DNA of 64,000 nt from Bernardetia sp. (GTDB lineage Bacteria; Bacteroidota; Bacteroidia; Cytophagales; Bernardetiaceae): assembly GCA_020630575.1 (NCBI GenBank), contig JAHDBD010000001.1, positions 248,001 through 312,000 on the forward strand, in the 5' to 3' direction. Numbering within the stretch: the first letter of the stretch is position 1; every line of letters starts with the position of its first letter. The notes under the pieces are model-generated. The model was not told the DNA's origin, searched no databases, and worked only from the letters and a program-made list of their open reading frames with translations. Both the position numbers and the translations under genes were made by a program. This document shows positions 1-8,153 of this stretch, in pieces.

Positions 1-1844
1 TTGAAAAGTGTATTTGAATCAAATTTTTTCAAAAGTAGTTCTCCATCTTGAGTTTCAGAATTATACGCATAACGACTACTCAGCCAAACTAAAGAAGTAT
101 TGAGTTTTAGACTTTTGTAAATAGAATGATTTGCCCAAATAGAAAGTTTTTGAGGTGCAAGTCCTAAAAGTTGATTTTTATCTTCACTTACAGCAGAGGT
201 ATTCACTACTGTTTTTCCTGCAGCTGTATAATAGGAGTAAGCTACTTCTACAAAACCTTTTTTTCCTTTATAACGAAGTTCTAATTCTGCCCCTCGTGTT
301 CCTGTTTCTTTTTCATTGTTATACCCTTCTATTGTATTACTTTCTACAAAATAAATAATTGGGTCTTTGGTAGTAATATCATAAAAATTAAGTGTTGTTG
401 AAAAATTAGGGGAGAAAATATATCCAATTTCAGATTCTAGAACTGTAGTACGCTCAGGTTTTATGCTTTGATTGATACTCAAATTAATATTTTGTACACT
501 TGGCGCACGAAAAGCATTGCTATATAAGAGTTTTAAATGCAGTTTTTCCCATGACTTAGTAAGTCCAAAACGAGGAACAAAAGTAGAAGGATAAAAGCTA
601 TGATTATCATATCTAGCACCTGCTGTGATATTTACTAGTTTTGTTTTCCATAAAATCTGACTAAAAAAAGCAACATTATTAAATTCAATATAATTTTTTT
701 CATTAAAAAAAATAACATCATCATACGCTGCATCATACCAAAATTCACTTCCTAAAGTAAAAATTAGATTTGGGCTAGGACGATAATTTCCTATTACATT
801 AGAACGAAAACGCTGAGTATACTCCCTTGAAAATACACCTGAATAAACAGTATCTCTACTCAGAAAAGCCCAAGGACGAGAAAATGTGTAGGAAATACGA
901 GGAGTAATAGTCAGTTTTTCATTTACTTTAATTATATACTTTGCATCTATAATTCCTGTTTGAAATATACGTTGAAATCTATTGGGAGCTTCATAAGCAA
1001 ATCCTATTTTTGTATTATTTCTGTAATCATCCCAGATACCTCTTATTTCTAATTTTTTATAGTTGATTCCTACTTGAGCAGTAAAAGTTTCGATGAGAGA
1101 GTTTTGGCTCATATCAACTTTATTACCTAAGCCATCTATAAAAAACTGATTACTTCTCAGTGCATTTCCTTTAAAAATACTTCCCCATGCTTTCCAATCA
1201 ATAGAAGAACGTCCTAAAGAAGCTGTGAGATTTTGACGAAGTGGGCTATTTCTATCATTATTATTTTTTACTTTTCCTAATGTATTACTAATCTGCAAAC
1301 CATTCAAGTTTTCACTTCCTCTTGTAACAATATTGATAACACCATATTCTGCAAAACCTCCATAAATAGCCGAACCAGCACCACGAATGACTTCAATACG
1401 TTCAATTAGAGAAGGTGGGAAATGATTGCCTAATTGTGTAGTTCCATACATAAGTTCATTCATTTCTAATCCATCAATCATTAATAAAATTTTGCCTTCA
1501 TGCGCCCAGTTGCCACGCAACCCTATTCCTACAACACCATTTACATCAACACCAAAATCAAAACCTTGAATATGACGCAAAATATCCGATAAATCTCTTG
1601 CATTCATTGCCTCAATATCAGCACGAGTAATCACACTTACCACACTAGGCGCATCCCGTAAGCGAAGTGTAGTTTGAGTAGCAAGTGTAATCAAATTATC
1701 TGTAGAATCCTGTTCTAATTCTTCTAAGGCAAATTTATAACGTTCATAATTGAGTGAATCTGAAGTTTGTTGAGCAAAAAGGGAGTTTTGAGTTAAACAA
1801 AATAAAAATGCAAAAAATAATTTATTTATAAATTTAGTGTTCAT
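1..1844 (-). CDS. TonB-dependent outer-membrane receptor (3' end outside window)
   Basis: This is an outer-membrane transporter that would take up a siderophore, cobalamin or similar ligand using TonB energy; the ligand cannot be told. Reading leftwards from the ATG at 1844, the first 25 residues form a signal peptide ending near LTQNSLFAQ. The plug domain follows within about 45 residues (DAPSVVSVITRADIEAM, then DILRHIQGFDFGVDVNG and ERIEVIRGAGSAIYGG), and the rest alternates aromatic/polar residues as in a beta-barrel. No CarboxypepD-like N-terminal domain is present, so it is not a SusC type. About 614 codons are visible without a stop; the family usually runs 650-800 residues, so only a short C-terminal part is missing. 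It lies downstream of pyrC on the same strand, with a terminator between them. The family call is firm and the substrate unknown. Confidence 0.9.
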   Translation of the reverse strand, partial: MNTKFINKLFFAFLFCLTQNSLFAQQTSDSLNYERYKFALEELEQDSTDNLITLATQTTLRLRDAPSVVSVITRADIEAMNARDLSDILRHIQGFDFGVDVNGVVGIGLRGNWAHEGKILLMIDGLEMNELMYGTTQLGNHFPPSLIERIEVIRGAGSAIYGGFAEYGVINIVTRGSENLNGLQISNTLGKVKNNNDRNSPLRQNLTASLGRSSIDWKAWGSIFKGNALRSNQFFIDGLGNKVDMSQNSLIETFTAQVGINYKKLEIRGIWDDYRNNTKIGFAYEAPNRFQRIFQTGIIDAKYIIKVNEKLTITPRISYTFSRPWAFLSRDTVYSGVFSREYTQRFRSNVIGNYRPSPNLIFTLGSEFWYDAAYDDVIFFNEKNYIEFNNVAFFSQILWKTKLVNITAGARYDNHSFYPSTFVPRFGLTKSWEKLHLKLLYSNAFRAPSVQNINLSINQSIKPERTTVLESEIGYIFSPNFSTTLNFYDITTKDPIIYFVESNTIEGYNNEKETGTRGAELELRYKGKKGFVEVAYSYYTAAGKTVVNTSAVSEDKNQLLGLAPQKLSIWANHSIYKSLKLNTSLVWLSSRYAYNSETQDGELLLKKFDSNTLF

Positions 1845-1903
1845 GAGCAACTTCTGTAAATTTGATAGTCGTTCAATTTAAAGATTTTTTTGTTTTATAC
1901 AAC

Positions 1904-1937
1904 AAAAAAGGAACTTAATAAATTAAATTCCTTTTTG
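1904..1937 (-). terminator. Rho-independent terminator after pyrC
   Basis: On the minus strand the arms AAAAAGGAA and TTCCTTTTTT enclose an AT-rich loop and end in a T-run. It lies just past the dihydroorotase stop at 1982 and separates that gene from the receptor gene beyond. Confidence 0.7.
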
Positions 1938-1981
1938 GTTTAGATTAAAAGTCGATATAACTGAAATTAACTGATGACTTT

Positions 1982-3325
1982 CTAGTTTCTATCAAAACTA
2001 ATTCTCATTCCTTTTTCGCTCTCATCAAATTCTCCATTTTGATATGCCAAATGTCCTGAAACAATTGTATGTGTAATCTGAGAATCAAACGTATTTCCTT
2101 CAAAAGGCGACCAATTACATTTATATTCTAAGTTTTCTTTTGTTACAACAGTTGATTTTTCTAAGTCAAAAAGAACTAAATCAGCAAAATAACCTTCTCT
2201 TACAAAACCTCTCTCTTTTATCTGAAAACAAATTGCAGGCGCATGAGCCATTTTTTCAGCTATTTTTTCTAGAGAGATTTTATTTTGCTTATACGCTTCC
2301 AAAAGCATCAAAAGAGAATGCTGAACCAAAGGAACTCCAGAAGGAGCATTCCAATAATTGCCTTGTTTTTCTTCCCATGTGTGGGGTGCGTGGTCGGTTG
2401 CAATGATATCCAAACGGTCATCTAAAAGTCCTTTCCAAAGTGCATCTTTATTTTGAGCTTCTTTTACAGCAGGATTACATTTGATTTGAGAACCTAACTT
2501 TGCATAATCTACAGCATCAAACCAAAGATGATGAACACAAACTTCTGCTGTAATTCGCTTTTCTGCTAAAGGAATTTTATTAGTAAATAAATCTAATTCT
2601 TTTGCTGTTGAGATATGCAAAATATGCAAACGAGTATTGTATTTTTTGGCAAGTTCTACTGCCAAACTAGACGACTTATAACAGGCTTCTACACTTCTAA
2701 TTTCTGGGTGCAAACGCATTGGAACATCATCGCCATATTCTGCCTTTGCTAGTCTCTCATTTTCTTTTACAGTTGCTTCGTCTTCGCAATGCGTAGCAAT
2801 AAGCATATCAGTTTGACTAAAAATAGTTTCCAAAACCTGTCTATCATCGACGAGCATATCGCCAGTAGAAGAACCCATAAATATTTTCAAACCACACACA
2901 TTATTCTTATCTGTCTTCAAAACTTCTTCCAAATTTTCATTCGAAACACCCATAAAAAACGAATAATTAGCAATCGAATCTTTTGCACCAATTTCATATT
3001 TGTCTGCTAAAAGTTTTTGAGTGAGAGCTTGAGGTTTTGTATTTGGCATCTCCATAAAAGTAGTTGTTCCACCTGCAACAGCTGCTTTTGCTTCTGTATA
3101 AATTTGTGCTTTTTGTGTAAGTCCTGGTTCTCTGAAATGCACTTGGTCATCAATTACGCCTGCCATTGCATACTGTCCTTTTGCATCAATAACTGTATCA
3201 GCTTTTAGATTAGATAAATCATTTTCGATACGGCTAAATCTTCCATTTTCTATAAAAATATCTTTTTCTTCGATTTTTCCTTCGTTGATGAGTTTTGCGT
3301 TTAGGATTAAAATGGATTTTTTCAT
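1982..3325 (-). CDS. pyrC: Dihydroorotase
   Basis: Catalyses reversible cyclisation of N-carbamoyl-aspartate to dihydroorotate, the third step of pyrimidine synthesis, in the cytoplasm. The 447-aa protein is an amidohydrolase with GVIDDQVHFREPG at residues 57-68, a lysine in GLKIFMGSSTG (K147) that would be the carboxylated metal bridge, H179 in ATHCEDEA, H237 in HILHIST, and D311 in IIATDHAPH. The usual HxH pair reads QVH here (Q61, H63). From memory the same QVH is found in Bacteroidota dihydroorotases such as that of Porphyromonas, so this is a lineage feature rather than damage. It starts with ATG and has normal length. pyrB lies in the same window at 45.8 kb, so the pathway genes are scattered. 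A terminator follows the stop. Confidence 0.95.
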   Translation of the reverse strand: MKKSILILNAKLINEGKIEEKDIFIENGRFSRIENDLSNLKADTVIDAKGQYAMAGVIDDQVHFREPGLTQKAQIYTEAKAAVAGGTTTFMEMPNTKPQALTQKLLADKYEIGAKDSIANYSFFMGVSNENLEEVLKTDKNNVCGLKIFMGSSTGDMLVDDRQVLETIFSQTDMLIATHCEDEATVKENERLAKAEYGDDVPMRLHPEIRSVEACYKSSSLAVELAKKYNTRLHILHISTAKELDLFTNKIPLAEKRITAEVCVHHLWFDAVDYAKLGSQIKCNPAVKEAQNKDALWKGLLDDRLDIIATDHAPHTWEEKQGNYWNAPSGVPLVQHSLLMLLEAYKQNKISLEKIAEKMAHAPAICFQIKERGFVREGYFADLVLFDLEKSTVVTKENLEYKCNWSPFEGNTFDSQITHTIVSGHLAYQNGEFDESEKGMRISFDRN

Positions 3326-3668
3326 GAGATTTTTGAGTTGGTTATAGGTTACTCAACTATTTTTTTTAACCTCATTGATAGCTTCATTTGAGCCTCAATG
3401 ACAGTTAGTTAGTTCTACTTTTAAACCGTCAGCGACGCTGAAGCCGTCGTTGAGGTGCAAAAATAGAAATAGCAGGGTATAGTAGATTATTTGTAGCCTA
3501 AAATTATGGAATAAAAAATATTCTTACAAAACGATATGGTTACTATTTGGTTTGAAAATACCTTCAAAACCCACTAAAAACCACCCAAAAAGCTGATAAA
3601 CTTCATTTTTTAAGCCCTTTTTTAAGAGTAATTTTGTAGAGTAAAATCAAAATATATCTCTACCAATT
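3326..3668. other. Intergenic region between divergent pyrC and ccoI
   Basis: No gene is seen. It must hold the promoters of two divergent genes. On the plus strand TAATTTTG at 3629-3636 fits the Bacteroidota -7 motif for the ATPase gene. Around 3371-3457 there are two GC-richer stretches containing CCTCAATGACAG and CCGTCGTTGAGG that look like degenerate dispersed repeats. Confidence 0.5.
3371..3457. repeat. Degenerate dispersed intergenic repeat
   Basis: The stretch contains CGTCAGCGACGCTG (palindromic core CAGCGACGCTG) followed by AAGCCGTCGTTGAGG, preceded about 40 bases upstream by AGCCTCAATGACAG. The GC content is clearly above the surroundings. It resembles, but does not match well, the GTCGTTGGTG repeat family seen elsewhere in the window. 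Confidence 0.4.
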
Positions 3669-6173
3669 ATGGCAACTTTACTAGAAAATCCGATACAAGA
3701 AAATACACAGGCAAATAAAAAAATAAAAAAGTCTGAAAAAACGCCTTGTTATCATTGTGGCGATGATTGTCCTTCAAATCCGATTGAATTTGATGAACAT
3801 GAGTTTTGCTGTACAGGCTGCCAAACGGTTTATGATATTCTGATAAAAAATGGATTAGATAATTATTACAATCTTGAAAAAACAGGAATTTCGCCTATTT
3901 TAGAAAATCCAGAACAGTTTGCTTATTTGGATAATGAGGAATTAATGCGCCAACTTGTCGATTTTACAGACGGAAATTTTACACGCATTACCTTCAAATT
4001 ACCTCAAATTCATTGCGCTTCTTGTGTTTGGCTTTTGGAAAAACTACCTAATTTATTTGAAGGTGTGCAAGATTCAAAGGTCAATTATTTGCGTAGAGAA
4101 GCCAATGTTAGCTTTTATAGTCAAACAATTTCGCTGCGTAGTTTGGTAGAAAATCTGACAAAATTAGGTTATTTGCCAGACCTAAAACTAGAGTCAAAAA
4201 ACAAGAAAAAAACAGATAATTTGCCTCCTAATTTCCTGCTTCGTTTGGGAGTTGCAGGTTTTTGTTTTGGTAACTTGATGTTGCTTAGTTTTCCCGAATA
4301 TTTGGGTTTACCGATTGCAGAAGATGATTTTCCTCGTTTTTTTGGGTATCTTAATATTTTATTATCACTTCCAGTTTTGCTTTTTAGTGGTGCTAATTAC
4401 TTCAAAGATGCTTTTTATGCCCTCAAACACAAAACTCTCAATTTTGATATTCCGATTGCGCTCGGAATAACGGCTCTTTTTGGTAGAAGTATTTTCGAAA
4501 TTATAAGTCAAACAGGTGCAGGATATTTAGATTCTTTGGCTGCCTTAATTTTCCTTCTTTTGGTCGGACAATGGTTTCAACGTCGTACTTTTGATAGCAT
4601 TTCTTTTGAAAGGGATTATCAATCTTATTTTCCTTTGGCTGCTCTTTTGGAAGTTAATAATGATCTAGAAAATGATACGAATAATAAAACTACAAAATCA
4701 ATTTCATTGTCTGATTTAAAAATTAATGATATTGTAATTGTAAAAAATGGACAACTTATTCCTGCTGATGGCGAGCTTTTGGAAGGAAAAGCTCAAATTG
4801 ATTATAGTTTTGTAAGTGGCGAATCTGAGCCTGTGGCGTGTAAAACTGGCGAGCGTTTGTATGCAGGAGGAAGGCAGTGGGGCGAACCGTTGCGTATAAA
4901 ATTACTCAAAACAGTTTCTCAAAGTTATTTGATGCAGCTTTGGAACAGTGATACTTTTGATAAAGACAACTCAAAACTTCTAAAAAATTTAACGCAGTGT
5001 TGGGGCAGAAACTTTACGATTTTTGTTTTGTTGGTTGCTTTTGGAAGTGCTTCGTATTGGTTGTATGCTGAAGGTTGGCAGGTTGCTATTAATGTTTTTA
5101 CTTCAGTTTTGATTGTGGCTTGTCCGTGTGCTTTGGCTCTAAATGCTCCTTTTGCTTTTGGAAATGCTAGACAGATTTTGGCGAAAAATTTGTTTTTCTT
5201 GAAAAATACAGATTCTATTGAAATGTTGGCTTCTCAAAAAGCGCATCTTATTTTTGATAAAACAGGAACTCTTACGACCTCAACTCCGAGTGCAATTTGG
5301 AAAAGTATTCAGAAAAATAAAGAATTAACTATCGAAGACAAACAGGCTTTAGCTGCTTTGGCTTCTTATTCTTTGCACCCAATTAGTAAGGCAATTTATG
5401 CAGCCATTTCTGAGTTTGGAGAAGGAATTATTTATGATTTTGAAGAAAAAATAGGAGCAGGAACACAAGCCAAAATTCAGAATGGAAAAAATATAGGTAA
5501 CTGGAAAATTGGAAATGCTGATTTTGTAGGAATGAAAAATCATGTAAACGATTACAATGAAAAATCAATGGTCTTTGCAAGTAAAAATGATGAGGTAAAA
5601 GGATACTTTGAACTTTCAAATCCATTGCGAGAAAATAGTTTGAATCTCTTGCAAGACTTCAAAAAACAGAATTTCAATCTTTCTTTACTTTCAGGAGATA
5701 CAGAGCGTGAAAAAATGCGTTTTGTGGATATTTTTGGAGAAAAAAATATCCATTTCAATCAAAAACCAATAGACAAATTAGAATTTTTGAAGAGTTTAAA
5801 AGCCAAAAATCAACAAGAATCTCAATCTATTTTTATGATTGGTGATGGTTTGAATGATGCAGGAGCATTAAAACAGTCTGATTTTGGAATTGCCATTAGT
5901 GAAAATCAAGAGCAGTTTTCCCCTGCTTGTGATGCCATTTTGAGAGCAGAGTCGTTGCCAAAACTTGCGAAATTTATGCGTTATGCTCGTCAAACAATTT
6001 GGGTAGTGCGTTTTGGTCTTTTGATTTCACTTTGTTATAATTTGGTCGGACTTAGTTTTGCTGTAAGTGGAACACTTTCGCCTATTGTGGCAGCTATTTT
6101 GATGCCTTTGTCTTCGATTACGGTAGTAGGAATGGGCGTGTTTTTGACTTGGTTTTTGGGTAGAAAATTGTGA
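3669..6173 (+). CDS. ccoI: Heavy-metal P1B-type ATPase, CcoI/FixI-like copper transporter
   Basis: Probably exports Cu(I) from the cytoplasm for assembly of cbb3-type cytochrome oxidase. The 834-aa protein opens with a cysteine cluster typical of CcoI/FixI (C27, C30, C34, C47, C48, C51) and then a heavy-metal-binding domain with HCASC (C115, C118). Transmembrane segments follow, then the metal-site CPC motif at 485-487, the phosphorylation loop DKTGTLT at 530-536, the HP motif at H570, and GDGLNDAGAL from residue 725. Every catalytic motif is present and the length fits the family. The ATG at 3669 is about 30 bases after a TAATTTTG -7 box. It is odd that ccoS and the ccoNOP genes are not adjacent, so the oxidase link rests on the N-terminal architecture. 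Confidence 0.88.
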   Translation: MATLLENPIQENTQANKKIKKSEKTPCYHCGDDCPSNPIEFDEHEFCCTGCQTVYDILIKNGLDNYYNLEKTGISPILENPEQFAYLDNEELMRQLVDFTDGNFTRITFKLPQIHCASCVWLLEKLPNLFEGVQDSKVNYLRREANVSFYSQTISLRSLVENLTKLGYLPDLKLESKNKKKTDNLPPNFLLRLGVAGFCFGNLMLLSFPEYLGLPIAEDDFPRFFGYLNILLSLPVLLFSGANYFKDAFYALKHKTLNFDIPIALGITALFGRSIFEIISQTGAGYLDSLAALIFLLLVGQWFQRRTFDSISFERDYQSYFPLAALLEVNNDLENDTNNKTTKSISLSDLKINDIVIVKNGQLIPADGELLEGKAQIDYSFVSGESEPVACKTGERLYAGGRQWGEPLRIKLLKTVSQSYLMQLWNSDTFDKDNSKLLKNLTQCWGRNFTIFVLLVAFGSASYWLYAEGWQVAINVFTSVLIVACPCALALNAPFAFGNARQILAKNLFFLKNTDSIEMLASQKAHLIFDKTGTLTTSTPSAIWKSIQKNKELTIEDKQALAALASYSLHPISKAIYAAISEFGEGIIYDFEEKIGAGTQAKIQNGKNIGNWKIGNADFVGMKNHVNDYNEKSMVFASKNDEVKGYFELSNPLRENSLNLLQDFKKQNFNLSLLSGDTEREKMRFVDIFGEKNIHFNQKPIDKLEFLKSLKAKNQQESQSIFMIGDGLNDAGALKQSDFGIAISENQEQFSPACDAILRAESLPKLAKFMRYARQTIWVVRFGLLISLCYNLVGLSFAVSGTLSPIVAAILMPLSSITVVGMGVFLTWFLGRKL

Positions 6174-6215
6174 TTTTTGCAGATTATTTAATCATTAATT
6201 TGATTTTTTATTAGT

Positions 6216-6223
6216 TATCTTTG
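6216..6223 (+). promoter_or_regulatory. -7 promoter box for the DUF488 two-gene unit
   Basis: TATCTTTG matches the Bacteroidota consensus TAnnTTTG and lies about 60 bases upstream of the first gene start. No -33 TTTG at the usual spacing was found, so only the -7 element is supported. Confidence 0.45.
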
Positions 6224-6285
6224 CAAAAATTTAATAAATTGCTAATCAAATTAGCTAGTCAATTTTCAAAAAGTTATTTTTCAAT

Positions 6286-7182
6286 ATGTATTACCGTCGC
6301 AAATTACTTCTATCTATTTTAGATAGTTTTGAGGGAGAATTATCAAACACTTATTTTCAAAAAGTTTTATTTCTTGTAACACGTTTACAAAAAAACAAAG
6401 CATTTGACTTTGTGCCTTATAAGTATGGCTGTTATTCTTTTCAAGCAAACCAAGACCTAAATACACTTACTAAATATGGATTAGTAGAAAAAGAAACAAA
6501 AAATAAACAATCTACTTGGAAATTGGTGGAAACAGATTCTCTTTTGTATAATTTGAATAAAGAAGACAAGCAATTTATTTTAGATGTAAAAAAACAAATA
6601 GAATTTTTATCGCTAAGAGAATTAGTAACATATACTTATATCAAATATCCTTTTTTTGCTACAAAAAGTCGTATTGCTGAAAGGTTATTATCACCAGAAG
6701 AGTTTGAAAAAGTCAATGAACAAAAGAGAAATCATACTTCTCAAAAACTTTTTACTATTGGTTATGAAGGAATTAGTTTAGAAAATTATCTAAATAAATT
6801 AATTATAAATGATGTAAAACTACTTTGTGATGTTAGAAAAAATCCATTAAGTATGAAGTATGGTTTTTCAAAAAAACGTCTTAAAAGTGCTTGTGAAGCT
6901 GTAGGAATCGAATATTTACATATTCCTCAATTAGGAATTGTATCATCTAAAAGACAAGAATTAAATACTCAAAAAGATTATGATATTTTGTTTAAGGAAT
7001 ATGAAAAAACTACTTTAAAAGAAAATGAAGAATATTTATTTTCAATAAATGATTACATAAATAAATATTCACGAATTGCGCTTACTTGTTTTGAAAAAGA
7101 GGTTTGTATGTGTCATAGAGGAGTTGTGCTGAAAAATATCATAAATCAAGAAAACTGGGATATTCCTCATCAAAATCTATAA
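6286..7182 (+). CDS. DUF488 family protein with an extra N-terminal domain
   Basis: DUF488 proteins are widespread and mostly uncharacterised. The C-terminal part (about residues 155-298) carries the family signature: FTIGYEGISLENYL, then CDVRKNPLSMKYGFSKKRL, then the C-terminal ALTCFEKEVCMCHR, where family members usually have a Cys-rich CHR box. The N-terminal 110 or so residues (YRRKLLLSILDSF, then QKVLFLVTRLQ, then FVPYKYGCYSFQ) are helical. They resemble the winged-helix or Panacea-like domains of some antitoxin and defence proteins; that resemblance is from memory and unverified. The stop lies 2 bases before the next ATG, so the two genes are almost certainly co-translated and probably act together. 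A TATCTTTG box lies upstream. The role is unknown; nucleic-acid binding is a reasonable guess. Confidence 0.75.
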   Translation: MYYRRKLLLSILDSFEGELSNTYFQKVLFLVTRLQKNKAFDFVPYKYGCYSFQANQDLNTLTKYGLVEKETKNKQSTWKLVETDSLLYNLNKEDKQFILDVKKQIEFLSLRELVTYTYIKYPFFATKSRIAERLLSPEEFEKVNEQKRNHTSQKLFTIGYEGISLENYLNKLIINDVKLLCDVRKNPLSMKYGFSKKRLKSACEAVGIEYLHIPQLGIVSSKRQELNTQKDYDILFKEYEKTTLKENEEYLFSINDYINKYSRIALTCFEKEVCMCHRGVVLKNIINQENWDIPHQNL

Positions 7183-7184
7183 AT

Positions 7185-8000
7185 ATGGCTATTGAAAGAG
7201 TATTAATAACAGTAAAAACATATCCTACTATTTCTGTAAAATACGACGAATTAGTGTGTACAGCAGGTTTCAGAAAAGATGGAACATGGATACGTATTTA
7301 TCCTATTCAGTTTAGAAAAAAATTATACGAGCAACAATACAAAAAGTATGAATGGATAGAAATTGATTTAGATAAAAATACAAGTGATCCACGACCAGAA
7401 AGTTATAGACCTCATTCTGAAGACACAGAAATTATAAAATTAGGAGAAATTCCAACTGATGGAAATACTTGGGAAGAGCGTAGAAAAATAGTATTGCAAA
7501 ATGTCTATACAGATTTAACTCTTTTAATTTCAGAGGCAAAAGACAAAAATATCTCTACTTCTTTAGCTGTTTTTAAACCAAAAAAGGTTCATAAATTTCT
7601 TTGTGAACCAGTAGAGAGAGAATGGGATTCTAATAAACTAGAATCATTAAAACAAATGAATTTATTTAGTAAAATCAAAGATAATAATTTCCAAGTAGTC
7701 AAAAAATTGCCTTACAAATTTTCTTATCAGTGGGAAGATAAAAATGGAAAAATTACCAAAATGATGATTGAAGACTGGGAAATAGGGCAACTATATTGGA
7801 ACTGTTTACGAAGACATGATGGGGACGAAATGAAAGCCTGTAAAGACGTTGAAAAAAAGTATTTTGATTTATTTGCCAAGAAAAAAGATATTTATTTGTT
7901 TTTGGGAACAACTAAAATTCATCATTATAGAGCCCCTAATCCTTTTGTTATAATTGGTGTTTTTCCTCCTAACCCAATTGTACAAGGTAGTTTGTTTTGA
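7185..8000 (+). CDS. Uncharacterised partner of the DUF488 protein
   Basis: I do not recognise a named family. The 271-aa protein is soluble, with no signal peptide or membrane segment. Its N-terminal 60 residues are predicted beta-rich (RVLITVKTYPTISVKYDELV, then CTAGFRKDGTWIRIYPI). The centre is charged, with DPRPESYRP around residue 69. The end is again beta-rich (KKDIYLFLGTTKIHHYRAPN, then PFVIIGVFPP), which could be a small-barrel or OB-like fold. It starts 2 bases after the DUF488 stop, so it is the second gene of a tight operon, and a function joint with DUF488 is inferred from that alone. Base composition is like the neighbours. The following 150 bases hold only AT-rich DNA and the start region of the next gene. 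Confidence 0.7.
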   Translation: MAIERVLITVKTYPTISVKYDELVCTAGFRKDGTWIRIYPIQFRKKLYEQQYKKYEWIEIDLDKNTSDPRPESYRPHSEDTEIIKLGEIPTDGNTWEERRKIVLQNVYTDLTLLISEAKDKNISTSLAVFKPKKVHKFLCEPVEREWDSNKLESLKQMNLFSKIKDNNFQVVKKLPYKFSYQWEDKNGKITKMMIEDWEIGQLYWNCLRRHDGDEMKACKDVEKKYFDLFAKKKDIYLFLGTTKIHHYRAPNPFVIIGVFPPNPIVQGSLF

Positions 8001-8136
8001 TAAAAAGCTAAATTATTGTTTCAATATAAAATTAAAAAAATAATGCTCTTCGACAAACTAACCACAAATTCACTAAAAATAGATAAATGTTTTGTAGTTT
8101 TGTCTTTAAACTTTACTACAAAAATAAGATAGAATT

Positions 8137-8146
8137 AAAGGAAGCG
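8137..8146 (+). promoter_or_regulatory. Purine-rich ribosome binding site deciding the 8154 start
   Basis: AAAGGAAGCG sits at Shine-Dalgarno distance from the ATG at 8154. Such a clear site is uncommon in this window and favours that ATG over the TTG codon directly before it. Confidence 0.5.
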
Positions 8147-8153
8147 TTTTTTG

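Noticed and set aside
1982..3325. Loss of the HxH metal motif in dihydroorotase (QVH)
   Set aside because: From memory the same QVH occurs in other Bacteroidota dihydroorotases, so it is not damage; all other ligands are present.
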